From NCBI GenBank assembly GCA_902826695.1, contig CADEFU010000012.1:1-64000 (forward strand): a DNA stretch of 64,000 nucleotides, written 5' to 3'. The position numbers and the translations under genes were made by a program. The notes beneath the pieces are model-generated. The model made no database searches. It was not told the origin of the DNA and saw only the letters and a list, made by a program, of their open reading frames with translations. This stretch comes from an uncultured Alphaproteobacteria bacterium (GTDB taxonomy: Bacteria; Pseudomonadota; Alphaproteobacteria; Micropepsales; Micropepsaceae). This document shows, one piece after another, positions 52,115 to 60,395 of this stretch; positions within the stretch are counted from its first letter, which is position 1; every line of letters starts with the position of its first letter.

Positions 52115-52504
52115 ATGCTGAAGAAACTTGCCATTGCCGCGGGCTTTGCCGCGATGTCGCTTGCCACCGTCGCGCCGGCGCAAGCCGCGTGGGTGCAGAT
52201 CGCCGAACGCGTCGTCACCGACCGCTTCGACGTCGACAACATCGTGTTGCCCGGCCCGGTGCGTTACACGCGCCTGAAGGTCTGCGTCTACAACAACCCG
52301 GTGCACTTCTACGACATGGACGTCTTCTTCGCGAACGGCGGCCATCAAGACGTGACGCTGAGATCGCGCCTCAACAACGGTGAGTGCACGCGCAACATCG
52401 ACCTGAACGGCGGCGCGCGTAACATCAACCGCATCAAGTTCAAGTACGAAGAGACGAGCTGGTTCTTGGGCCGCGCGATCGTGCGCGTCTACGGCGAACT
52501 CTAA
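52115..52504 (+). CDS. Small secreted beta-sandwich protein
   Basis: 129 aa with a signal peptide (1-24, APAQAA). The mature domain starts WVQIAERVVTDRFDVDNIVL and is beta-rich with two Cys (KVCVYNN and GECTRN). AGGAGAG upstream, intrinsic terminator 20 bp after the stop. Resembles DUF2541-type secreted proteins, but this is tentative. Confidence 0.65.
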   Translation: MLKKLAIAAGFAAMSLATVAPAQAAWVQIAERVVTDRFDVDNIVLPGPVRYTRLKVCVYNNPVHFYDMDVFFANGGHQDVTLRSRLNNGECTRNIDLNGGARNINRIKFKYEETSWFLGRAIVRVYGEL

Positions 52505-52523
52505 GCCCGCCACTTCTCAACAC

Positions 52524-52561
52524 GGCCGACCGCGCAGTTGCTGTGCGGCGGCCGTTTTCTT
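52524..52561 (+). terminator. Intrinsic terminator after secreted-protein gene
   Basis: GGCCG-A-CCGCGCAG and CTGTGCGG-C-GGCCG form a GC-rich stem (52524-52554) followed by TTTTCTTTT. Serves the plus-strand gene at 52115-52504. Its complement has an A-rich side and could also act on the minus strand only weakly. Confidence 0.8.
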
Positions 52562-52583
52562 TTGCAGCCAGGCTGAGCGACAC

Positions 52584-52611
52584 AAAAAAACCGGGTCACT
52601 TTCGTGCCCGG
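52584..52611 (-). terminator. Intrinsic terminator just downstream of late element A
   Basis: On the minus strand CCGGGCACGAAAGTGACCCGG folds into a stem with one bulge, followed by seven T (complement of 52590-52584). It lies about 30-55 nt after the predicted start of transcription from the element at 52640-52676, before the virion operon. Confidence 0.75.
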
Positions 52612-52639
52612 GCGGAATCTCTCGGCCTGTTGAGATTGA

Positions 52640-52676
52640 GCGCCGAACATCGCCGAAAGCGCCGAAAAAGTCAAGC
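52640..52676 (-). promoter_or_regulatory. Tri-repeat late promoter element, copy A
   Basis: Read on the minus strand: TTGACT (52674-52669), a 17-nt spacer, and GATGTT (52651-52646). Three TTCGGCG repeats start 9 and 10 bp apart and span the spacer and -10 region. Identical over 37 bp to 62086-62122. It faces the virion operon beginning at 51888. A leader of about 55 nt would end at the terminator 52611-52584. The 52505-52816 gap otherwise holds no gene. Confidence 0.65.
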
Positions 52677-52816
52677 AAAAACTTTCGTCCCTTTGTGCCT
52701 GCGACAAGGGGTGACAAGCGTCGGCCACGTTCATACATAGGGGGCAGATCGAGTTTGCCGGCATCCGTTAGTTCACGCGTTCCACTTTGAACTCAACGAC
52801 CTCTTAGGGAGGAGCA

Positions 52817-53584
52817 ATGTCTCGATTATGGGCCTCCTGGCGGGCGCTCCGCTGGTTGGCGTTTCTATTTTCGCTCGGCGTCGACGCCTACGTCTTTCAC
52901 GTTTCCGACCCGTTCACGCCGCTGAGCTTTCTGACGAGCGGGGTCGCGGCCGTGCTGCTGTTCCTGTTCTTCCTTGAGGTGGCGCGCGCCATGAAGGGTC
53001 GATCGCGGATACGTCACGCGCTCGACGAGCATGAACGCGTGACCTATCAGGTCGGCAAGCACGCGCTGGCGCTCTTGCGCAATATCCGGGCAGATGCGCT
53101 CGCCTACACCGCGATCTGGTTTCCGGTTTGGATTGCGATCTTTTCGACGGTCTTCATCGGCTGGTCGTTGTTCTTTGCGTTCATCGGCGCGCCGGAGCGG
53201 TTCGGGATGCCGTGGACGACGCTCGCGCAGTATCTGTGCGGCGGCTATTTGCCGATGCTGATCGCCCTGCCCTTCGTCCTTGAGTATGTGAGCGAGTGGA
53301 CGAGCCATCAGTACGTGCTGGCCGTCGATTCGAAGACGGGCGATCCGAGACTCCTTATCCACCACGGCGTGTTCGACTACGACCTGCAAACCGTCTCGAT
53401 CGAACGTACTGTGACGACGCACATCTATCAGGCGTGGTGGCAGGCGATGATCGGGATCGGCAATGTGGAACTTCGCGACACGGGCGGCGGCGAAGGCGAA
53501 GTGCTGCGCGACGTGTGGAAGCCCCGGTTCCTCGAGAAGAAGATCCGCAGCGCCATCAAAGCCTCGCGCCGGCGCACCGAGTGA
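52817..53584 (+). CDS. Membrane protein with PH-like domain
   Basis: 255 aa. Four hydrophobic helices (about 10-30, 36-56, 96-125, 135-160), then a soluble bacterial PH-type domain (RLLIHHGVFDYDLQTVSIER to GNVELRDTGGGEGEVLRDVW). GGAGG upstream. Probable envelope-stress or lipid-associated membrane protein. Specific role unknown. The stop overlaps the start of the GIY-YIG gene. Confidence 0.75.
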   Translation: MSRLWASWRALRWLAFLFSLGVDAYVFHVSDPFTPLSFLTSGVAAVLLFLFFLEVARAMKGRSRIRHALDEHERVTYQVGKHALALLRNIRADALAYTAIWFPVWIAIFSTVFIGWSLFFAFIGAPERFGMPWTTLAQYLCGGYLPMLIALPFVLEYVSEWTSHQYVLAVDSKTGDPRLLIHHGVFDYDLQTVSIERTVTTHIYQAWWQAMIGIGNVELRDTGGGEGEVLRDVWKPRFLEKKIRSAIKASRRRTE

Positions 53585-53850
53585 TGCGCAAGCGGAAGGG
53601 GTTCTTCGTCTACGTCCTGGGTTCGACAGGCAAAGGCGGCGTCAAAACCTATGTCGGGTGGACCGTCGATGTTGCCGCGCGTCTGGCGCGGCACAATGCC
53701 GGCACCGGCGCCAAGTCCACGCGCGGGCGGGCTTGGGTCGTGCTTCACACCGAGAAATTTCGCGACAAGCGGTCGGCGATGAGCCGCGAGTGGTACTTGA
53801 AGCGCGATCGCGTCTTGCGGCGGCGGCTTACAGAAGTCTTGAGGCGATAA
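53584..53850 (+). CDS. GIY-YIG nuclease family protein
   Basis: 88 aa, the size of the UPF0213 branch. FVYVLGS followed by TYVGWTVDVAARLARHNAG and the late Glu region (SAMSREWYLKRDR) match the single-domain GIY-YIG fold, with V replacing I in the second motif. Coupled by TGATG to the PH-domain gene. A DNA repair or processing role is presumed. Confidence 0.85.
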   Translation: MRKRKGFFVYVLGSTGKGGVKTYVGWTVDVAARLARHNAGTGAKSTRGRAWVVLHTEKFRDKRSAMSREWYLKRDRVLRRRLTEVLRR

Positions 53851-53917
53851 CGGCAAGCGCCGTCCAGCACGCGATCGCTGCCGCAGTCCAGACAACGACG
53901 CGCGTGCGGTTAGGCAT
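53828..53917 (-). CDS. Micro membrane protein after XRE gene 1
   Basis: 29 aa: MPNRTRVVVWTAAAIACWTA followed by LAVIASRLL, a single transmembrane helix. It starts 6 bp after the stop of the XRE gene at 53923 and resembles the 27-aa micro-protein after the second XRE gene (54534-54617) in length, start and V-x-A...A-V-I-A pattern. It overlaps the end of the GIY-YIG gene on the other strand. Confidence 0.5.
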   Translation of the reverse strand: MPNRTRVVVWTAAAIACWTALAVIASRLL

Positions 53918-53922
53918 TGAGT

Positions 53923-54315
53923 CTAGGTGCGGGCCTCAGCTCCAACGACCGTCAGCGCCGGCTGCTCACCGTCTTTCGTCAGAAGTTGTGTCAGGGCCAG
54001 AAGCTGGCGGCGCGGCGCTTCGGGCATCGCGTAATAGGCGCGAACGAGCTCGTACGTCTCCTTCGCATCCATGCGGTCTTCGGTTGCATCCGTGGCGCCG
54101 TCCATGCCGCCGTAGAAGTAACTAACCGGCACGCGCAACGCGCTTGCGATGCTCCAGAGGCGCGCGGCGGAGATGCGGTTCGCGCCGCTTTCGTACTTTT
54201 GCACTTGCTGAAAACGTATCCCGACACACTCGGCCAGATCCTGCTGTGTCATGCCCAACAGCCAGCGGCGATGACGCACGCGTTGACCGATATGGATGTC
54301 AGTCGGATTCTTCAT
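53923..54315 (-). CDS. XRE-family transcriptional regulator 1
   Basis: 130 aa. HTH at about 15-65 (GQRVRHRRWLLGMTQQDLAE, then CVGIRFQQVQKYESGANR). The C-terminal helix (SYFYGGM to ETYELVRAYYAMPEAPRRQL) is typical of alphaproteobacterial HTH regulators of this type. Closely related to the regulator at 54607-55020 over the whole length. Start at 54315 (MKNPTDIHIG). DNA-binding target unknown. Confidence 0.85.
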   Translation of the reverse strand: MKNPTDIHIGQRVRHRRWLLGMTQQDLAECVGIRFQQVQKYESGANRISAARLWSIASALRVPVSYFYGGMDGATDATEDRMDAKETYELVRAYYAMPEAPRRQLLALTQLLTKDGEQPALTVVGAEART

Positions 54316-54533
54316 TTTGACGAGCGCCCCCACGCTATTGAAGGCGACCCTATCTCACGCGTCCCCGCCGCTCCATGTGGCGTCGGTGTTCTTCAACAGA
54401 TAGTTAGACGGCTGTGATGGCCGCTACTTTTCGAACAACCTGCGCACGATGTGCGCTCACCGATGGCGTGACTGCGGCGAGTGTCTTCGCTGAATACGCG
54501 AGCGCTACGACGCACCGCGCAACTGGGCGGCGA

Positions 54534-54617
54534 CTAGAGAAGGAATGCGATGACCGCCATCACTGCGATCCACGCAACGATGGCGGTCAGCACCCAAACG
54601 GCAGCGTTAGCGCGCAT
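54534..54617 (-). CDS. Micro membrane protein after XRE gene 2
   Basis: 27 aa: MRANAAVWVLTAIVAWIAVM then AVIAFLL, a single hydrophobic helix. It starts inside the last codons of the XRE gene at 54607-55020, so it would be translated by coupling. Paralogous in layout to 53828-53917. The remaining gap 54316-54533 holds no other gene that I can see. Confidence 0.5.
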   Translation of the reverse strand: MRANAAVWVLTAIVAWIAVMAVIAFLL

Positions 54618-55020
54618 CGTCGACGGAGAGCGACAGATGCACGGCCTGCTGCGGCTTGTCGTCAACAGGGTTAAGAGCTTGCGCCAGCGCGAGCATTTGG
54701 CGGCGCGCTGCTTCGCTTAAACCATAGTAGGCGCGGACGAGTTCGAACGTCTCTTTGCTATCGATGCGGCTGTCGCCGTCGGTTGTAAATTCTGCTTCGG
54801 CGCCCACCATTCCCGCATAGAAGAAGGAGACCGGTACGTCCAACGCGACAGCCAAGCTCCAAAGCCGCGCCGCGGAGATGCGGTTGGCGCCGCTTTCGTA
54901 TTTCTGGATTTGCTGGAAGCGGATGCCGACCGCTTCGGCGAGATGCTGCTGTGTCAGCCCTAAGAGCCAGCGCTTATGACGCAACCGCTGGCCAATATGC
55001 ACGTCAACTGGATTCTTCAT
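54607..55020 (-). CDS. XRE-family transcriptional regulator 2
   Basis: 137 aa. HTH GQRLRHKRWLLGLTQQHLAE, then AVGIRFQQIQKYESGANRIS, and the C-terminal ETFELVRAYYGLSEAARRQM closely parallel regulator 1. Start at 55020 (MKNPVDVHIG), matching the paralogue. The two form a tandem duplication with their micro-proteins. The upstream gap 55021-55226 is featureless. Confidence 0.85.
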   Translation of the reverse strand: MKNPVDVHIGQRLRHKRWLLGLTQQHLAEAVGIRFQQIQKYESGANRISAARLWSLAVALDVPVSFFYAGMVGAEAEFTTDGDSRIDSKETFELVRAYYGLSEAARRQMLALAQALNPVDDKPQQAVHLSLSVDDAR

Positions 55021-55226
55021 GCCCCACCATTCTGTACTAACCGCCTCGAGAGTCCGGCGGCGTTGCATTAGATAGGCACGCCCGATGAACGGCACCTGAC
55101 TTCTTCTTGAAGCGGGTGGTTTCGGCAACGCCGTGACCGGTTCGCCTCGCCAGTTCAGTCAAAGAGAACAACCTGCGCATGATCGGCGCGTGTGGCGATG
55201 CATCTTCCCGGGAGAGCCTGCCGCAA

Positions 55227-57068
55227 TCAGAGCAAGTCGCGCAGGCGTAAGGACGCGTTTCGCGTCCCTGCGTTGGACCGGAGCGTCAACCGTACCTCCG
55301 TCCCCGGCGGCGCATCGCGCAGACGTTCGCGCAGTTGCGCAAGCGGTATTGAGGCAGCAGGCTTGCCGTCGACGGCGACGATGATGTCGTCTTCTCCCAC
55401 CCCTGCCAGCGCGGCCGGCGAGCGCGGCACCACCGCGACCACGCGAAAGCCGCCTGCCGCGCGATTGATCCAAAGGCCTGACCGATCGTATGCGTCGGGC
55501 TCGGCTGTGCGCGGCGTCGGCGCGAAGTAGATGCGTTGGCGCGGGTAGTCGAACGTCACCACGAAGCGCTGTAGCAAGCCGCTGCCGACGCTACCGGCGG
55601 GCGATGCGTGCGACAGCACGCCTTGCGTCTGGCGCGACATATCGACAACGACGTCGCCGAGCGCGAGGGGGCCCAAACGCACGCGCTTCACGCGCGCGAC
55701 CATGCCCAAGGACGGCCCGCCCAATCCCCAGCTCGTCACCGTTTCGATCGAGGGACGGAAGCGGGCGCGCAAGGCGTGCCGCTGAACGAACGGCGAGTGG
55801 AGGCCCAGCGATGTGCGAGAGCCGGTGTCGATGTTGAGCGAGGCGGGAATGCCGTCGATCTCTCCCTCGATCTCGGGCACGGTGCCGTTGAAGACGAACG
55901 GTATCGCTGTGCCGGCGTCCACCGGAGTCCAGCTTGTGCTGCGCAGTGTGAGCGTGCGCTTCGTGTAGTCGATGCCGACGATAAAGCGTTTGAACAGCTC
56001 GTAACCGATCATGCCATGGAAGGGCACGCCTTCGACGTCGCTCAGCGGCTCCAGCGGCACGACGGCGAACAGTTGATTGCGCAGGCTTACGCCGCCCAGC
56101 GTGACGCCAGCGACGCGCACGAATGCGGCCGCGACGCTGGCATCGCCGGAACCCCAGACGCGCGCATCGCCGACCGGGCGCAAACCAAGCGCGCGGGCCG
56201 TTGTCGGCGTGATCACATTCGAGGCGCCCGTGTCCACCACAAGCGCAAGCGCGCGGCCGTTCAGCTTCGCGGTGACATAGATGTGGTTGTTGATGAAATC
56301 GAACGGCACGACCACCTCGGCCGACCGGCTTGCGAAAGCGAAGTCCGGTTTCGGCGGAGGCGGTGCCGCGAAGTCCGCATCGCTGAGCGCGGGGTTGATC
56401 TCGACTTTGGTGACCGTGCGCTCGGCGCCGAAGGTCGCTGCAGCGTTCGAGGTGCGTATGATGTGGGCGATCTTGATGCCGCCGATGGATCGGTAGTCTT
56501 CAAAGATCGTCGTGCGCGTTTCATTGGCGCCGACCTCGATCACGCGATCAAGCATCTTCGTTTGCGCGTCGAACCACAGTTCGAATGGCAAGCCGCCCTC
56601 AGGTGCCACTTCCAGTGCCTCTTTGATGCGCGAGCGAAAGAGTTGAAGGCGCATCGTCACGCGCGCCGGGGCGGCACGTCCGGGATACCAGTAGGCGAGC
56701 GCGTTGCGCCACTGCGCGGAGACGGTTTGCTTGCGGCGTTCGCTGCCGTCGGGGACGGTTACGATGCCGGCGGCGTCTTGAAACCACATGCGCGCGCCGT
56801 CGAAGCCTTCGCCACCCGATATCGGGCCGAGCCGGAAACGCGTCACCGTACGGCCGGTTTCGATATCGGTGAGCGTCGTGCCGGTTCCCTCGAGGCCCGC
56901 TTGGCGCAGAGTGTAGGTGATGCGGATCGCTTTCACCGCGTCGAGTGCGGGGCCGCCAGCGGCTGCTTTCGTCTGGCCGACGACGAGTGGCACGTCGCGC
57001 GCCGCCACGAACGGCACGATCAACGCCCACAGGGTCAACGAGACTGCAACCGTGCGCGCAAGCGTCAT
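55227..57068 (-). CDS. Secreted retropepsin-like protease with C-terminal PDZ
   Basis: 613 aa with a signal peptide (1-23). An N-terminal 200-residue lipoprotein-carrier-like beta region, then two aspartyl-protease halves (ALVVDTGASNVI near residue 282 and LNIDTGSRTSLG near 408). A PDZ domain follows (residues about 530-600, PAALAGVGEDDIIVAVDGKP). Likely a periplasmic processing protease. No obvious ribosome binding site. Confidence 0.82.
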   Translation of the reverse strand: MTLARTVAVSLTLWALIVPFVAARDVPLVVGQTKAAAGGPALDAVKAIRITYTLRQAGLEGTGTTLTDIETGRTVTRFRLGPISGGEGFDGARMWFQDAAGIVTVPDGSERRKQTVSAQWRNALAYWYPGRAAPARVTMRLQLFRSRIKEALEVAPEGGLPFELWFDAQTKMLDRVIEVGANETRTTIFEDYRSIGGIKIAHIIRTSNAAATFGAERTVTKVEINPALSDADFAAPPPPKPDFAFASRSAEVVVPFDFINNHIYVTAKLNGRALALVVDTGASNVITPTTARALGLRPVGDARVWGSGDASVAAAFVRVAGVTLGGVSLRNQLFAVVPLEPLSDVEGVPFHGMIGYELFKRFIVGIDYTKRTLTLRSTSWTPVDAGTAIPFVFNGTVPEIEGEIDGIPASLNIDTGSRTSLGLHSPFVQRHALRARFRPSIETVTSWGLGGPSLGMVARVKRVRLGPLALGDVVVDMSRQTQGVLSHASPAGSVGSGLLQRFVVTFDYPRQRIYFAPTPRTAEPDAYDRSGLWINRAAGGFRVVAVVPRSPAALAGVGEDDIIVAVDGKPAASIPLAQLRERLRDAPPGTEVRLTLRSNAGTRNASLRLRDLL

Positions 57069-57175
57069 GATGAAATCCCGGACAAGTGAGCGACTATAGC
57101 AGCGAATCGCTTGATCTGGGTCATGGCTCAGCTTACCCAGAGGCGCACCTTTCCTGCGGTTCTTGAGGCCATGTC

Positions 57176-58000
57176 ATGCTGAAGAGTCTATTGCTTGCTC
57201 TCGAAAGGACGCCGGGCTCGATCGCCGCCAAGGCGTTGGCGCTTGAAATCGCACGCAGCCAGCGCGCCCGCATCGAAGGCATTGCGGTTGTCGATCCGGA
57301 GCTGATTGCGCCACCGGAGCCAACGCCCATCGGTGGGGATGTCTACAAGCAGCGCAAAGATGCGGTGCTCATCGAACGGGTACGTGCAGCGGACGTCGAG
57401 CTTGCGCAGGCCTTCGGCGCTGAATGTGCGGCGGGCGGTATTAACGGCAAAGCCTCCGTGGTCCAGGGGAGCGCGCTTGCTACGCTCAATGCGGCGTCGG
57501 CGGCCCACGATATCGTCGTCATGGGCGGCGATGCGACCTTTGGTGCGGAATCGGTCACGCCGCTTGTCGGCGGGCTGTTGCGCGACAATCCGCGACCGCT
57601 GATCGTCACGCCGCAAGCGCCGCTCGCCGGCTTGAAGACGCTGGTTGCTTATGACGGCAGCATTCCGACGCTCAGGGCGTTGCAGTTGTTCTGTGCGCTT
57701 GGGTTGCGCGCGCAGAGCGAGGCCTTGGTCGTGTGCCTCAATCCGAATGCGAAGACCGCTGCGGCGCTTGCGGAGACGGGCGCGAAGTTTCTCAACGAGC
57801 GCGGCTACAAAGCATCGACCCGGCCGGTGATCGGCGAGGGCGACCCGGCACCGGTTTTGATCGATGCAGCTCAAGAAGTTGGTGCCGGCTTGATCGTTGC
57901 CGGCGCGTATGGTCATCGCGGCTGGCGCGAATGGCTTTTGGGCTCAACGACGGAGCACTTGTTGAGGACGAGCCCGGTACCGCTGTTCATCCACCACTGA
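57176..58000 (+). CDS. Tandem universal stress protein
   Basis: 274 aa, two Usp units. The second ends with the ATP-binding-type signature GAYGHRGWREWLLGSTTEHL then LRTSPVPL (G-x2-G-x9-G-S/T-like). The first unit has MGGDATFG but a degenerate loop. It would bind nucleotide and act in stress survival. Transcribed towards the dipeptidase gene (convergent). Confidence 0.88.
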   Translation: MLKSLLLALERTPGSIAAKALALEIARSQRARIEGIAVVDPELIAPPEPTPIGGDVYKQRKDAVLIERVRAADVELAQAFGAECAAGGINGKASVVQGSALATLNAASAAHDIVVMGGDATFGAESVTPLVGGLLRDNPRPLIVTPQAPLAGLKTLVAYDGSIPTLRALQLFCALGLRAQSEALVVCLNPNAKTAAALAETGAKFLNERGYKASTRPVIGEGDPAPVLIDAAQEVGAGLIVAGAYGHRGWREWLLGSTTEHLLRTSPVPLFIHH

Positions 58001-58021
58001 TATTGCTCCGCCGCTTTCGGC

Positions 58022-59185
58022 TTAGTTAGGAAGCGCCTCGGCCAGGAAGCGCAGCACATTCGCGCCCGCGACCTCGCGCACTTCTTCTTGCGTGAATTTG
58101 GCTTGCAGCATCGCCTCGATGAGGGCGGCGGATTCCGAAGCGTCGAAGCTGACCGTCGTCGTGCCGTCGTAGTCGGACCCCAACGCAACGTGATCGACGC
58201 CGATGAGGTCGATGGCGTAGCGCAGAGATTTGACGACACCTGCCGGGGAGATGTCGCAAACGGCACCTTCCCAATAGCCGATGCCGACGATGCCGCCTTT
58301 GGCCGCAATCGCGCGCATTTGTGCGTCGCTCAAATTGCGGGGCGATTTGCAGGCGCCGCGCACGCCGGTGTGCGAGACGACGACGGGCTTCGTTGCGACC
58401 TGCAAGACATCGTCGACGACCTTCTCCGACGCGTGCGCCAGATCGACGATCATACCCGCCTCTTCGATCGCGCGAACCGCTTGCACGCCGAGCGGCGTCA
58501 ATCCGCCTTTCGACACGCCGTGAAGCGAGCCGCCGAGCTCGTTGTCGAAGAAGTGAGTCAATCCAATCATGCGATAGCCCGCGTCCTTGAGCTTTTCGAG
58601 GTTCGCAAGGCTTCCTTCGAGGGCGTGGGCGCCTTCGATGGCAAGCAAGCCGCCGACGACCTGCTCGCCCTTCGCGCGGCGCGCCATCAGTGCGGCGAGG
58701 TCGCTGCGGGTGCGAATGACGGCCAATGCGCGCGGGTCGCGCTTGGCGGCGTCGTTCAACCGCGCCGCTTGATAGAGCGCACGTTCAAGCAGGCTGCTCC
58801 AGGTCTTGGGTGGCCACAACTGCACCTTCACGAGCAGGGAAATCTGGTCGCTGTCGCCCTTTGTGCGGTTGTAGTTCTGGTCTTCGGGCGACTTCGTCAC
58901 TGCGGAGAACACTTGCAGCGCAAAGCGCCCCTCGCGAAGGCGGGGAACATCGACGTGTCCCGTCGAACCTCTGGCGAGTACATCGCGCGCCCACAGCAAT
59001 GTGTCGGCGTGCAGGTCGGCGAGATTCAGGCTTGCGTGCAGCGCCTTGGTGCCGGCGCCAATCTTGTAGGGTGCATGAGGCGTCACCTTGTTCAAGCCGG
59101 CCTCGATGACCGGCGGTGCAGCGATCAAGGCGCCGGCACTCGCCAACGCAAGCACACTCGCGATTCCGATGATCCAGCGACGCAT
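58022..59185 (-). CDS. Membrane dipeptidase (M19 family)
   Basis: 387 aa with an N-terminal signal-anchor (IIGIASVLALASAGALIAA). The metal ligands DLHADT, IEGAHAL, SHTGVRGAC and HVALGSDYDG are in family order (renal-dipeptidase type). It hydrolyses dipeptides in the periplasm and may act on D-amino-acid-containing peptides. Normal size. Confidence 0.9.
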   Translation of the reverse strand: MRRWIIGIASVLALASAGALIAAPPVIEAGLNKVTPHAPYKIGAGTKALHASLNLADLHADTLLWARDVLARGSTGHVDVPRLREGRFALQVFSAVTKSPEDQNYNRTKGDSDQISLLVKVQLWPPKTWSSLLERALYQAARLNDAAKRDPRALAVIRTRSDLAALMARRAKGEQVVGGLLAIEGAHALEGSLANLEKLKDAGYRMIGLTHFFDNELGGSLHGVSKGGLTPLGVQAVRAIEEAGMIVDLAHASEKVVDDVLQVATKPVVVSHTGVRGACKSPRNLSDAQMRAIAAKGGIVGIGYWEGAVCDISPAGVVKSLRYAIDLIGVDHVALGSDYDGTTTVSFDASESAALIEAMLQAKFTQEEVREVAGANVLRFLAEALPN

Positions 59186-59349
59186 CTTTCGATCCTTGTT
59201 TTGCGTACTCTAGGATCGGCTGCGACTTTCGTCTACGACCGGTCGCGGCGGGTCCGCTGTCTCAGCAACTGCAATCAGGCCGCGCCGTTTTTTGGACACA
59301 ATCTCGTCTTCACATATACTAGACTCTTCCAACCTAGGGGGTTTGGGCT

Positions 59350-60369
59350 GTGCCTGCGTTCGTGCGCATCACGTTGATCACCGTGCTGGTCCTTGCGGCC
59401 GCCCTCGGAAGCCTTCTTCTCGTCGCTTGGCCATGGTCCGCGCCTGAAGTGGATTGGCGTACGCCACTTAACGCCGCGCTTGCCAAGAAGGACTGCGACC
59501 GCGTCGGCGAGATCATTGACGCCGCGACGGAGGCTGGCTCTCTCGAAGCCTACGATCTGTTCGCTGATCGCGAAGCACTTGGCCCATGCTACAACAATTG
59601 GTCTCCACCGCTACCACCCGACTTGATCGTAGCGAATGGCCGGCAGCTACGCGAGGCACGCAGCGAGCCGATGACGCGCAACCTCATCGCCGACTACAGG
59701 GCGGATCACTTCGCCGCACTGGGGTTCTGGATGCGGCAGTATGCGCTGATGATCGACTTCTTTTGCGTGCAACCGTACAACACAGAGATCAAAGTGGACT
59801 ACGCGGCCTTATCGGAAGTCGTGTCTCATGAGGCAGGTTGGCTCTCGACGCTCCATCGCACCCGTCGCATGCACTGCATCGGCTTGATCAACGACCTGGC
59901 GGCAGCCCTGGCGGCGAGAAGCGAACCGCAAGCAAAGAAGCTTGCCCGCCACATCGCAATTTGGCCGCCAGCGGGCGGCTCCGCCGGCGCAGCCGTGGTC
60001 ATGGCGGAATTGGAGTTGGCGCAGGACTTCATTTCAGACCCGACCGTGCGCAACAATCCCGAGCTATTGTCCACAGCGCGGCGCACCACGTGGCTGTCGC
60101 TGCGCGAAGCGGCAGCAACCGGTGATGCAAGCGCGATCAACTTGTTGATCTCACTGCTGCGCAAGGGGCGCTTCGTTGAGGATGTGGGAACGACCGGCTA
60201 CTGTTGCATGCAGCCGTACTTTTGGGTTCTGAGAAGCCGGCGGCTAGGGATGCCCGCCTTGCCCGTGCACGCCGAGATCGAACGTGAACTTACCGCTGAG
60301 GACCGATCGCGCTTGGTGAGCGAAGAAGAGTCCGATTGGCAGCGCTCAAAGCCCGTGACGGCGCCATAG
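59350..60369 (+). CDS. Membrane-anchored hypothetical protein
   Basis: 339 aa from a GTG, with GGGGG upstream. One N-terminal helix (ITLITVLVLAAALGSLLLVA), then a helical periplasmic region with scattered Cys (KKDCDRVG, GPCYNNW, RRMHCIG). It may have a Sel1/TPR-like fold (MAELELAQDFISDP and AINLLISLLRKG). Convergent with the terminase gene 26 bp away. Function unknown. Confidence 0.7.
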   Translation: MPAFVRITLITVLVLAAALGSLLLVAWPWSAPEVDWRTPLNAALAKKDCDRVGEIIDAATEAGSLEAYDLFADREALGPCYNNWSPPLPPDLIVANGRQLREARSEPMTRNLIADYRADHFAALGFWMRQYALMIDFFCVQPYNTEIKVDYAALSEVVSHEAGWLSTLHRTRRMHCIGLINDLAAALAARSEPQAKKLARHIAIWPPAGGSAGAAVVMAELELAQDFISDPTVRNNPELLSTARRTTWLSLREAAATGDASAINLLISLLRKGRFVEDVGTTGYCCMQPYFWVLRSRRLGMPALPVHAEIERELTAEDRSRLVSEEESDWQRSKPVTAP

Positions 60370-60395
60370 CATTTCTGACCGCACACCTCGCGAAC

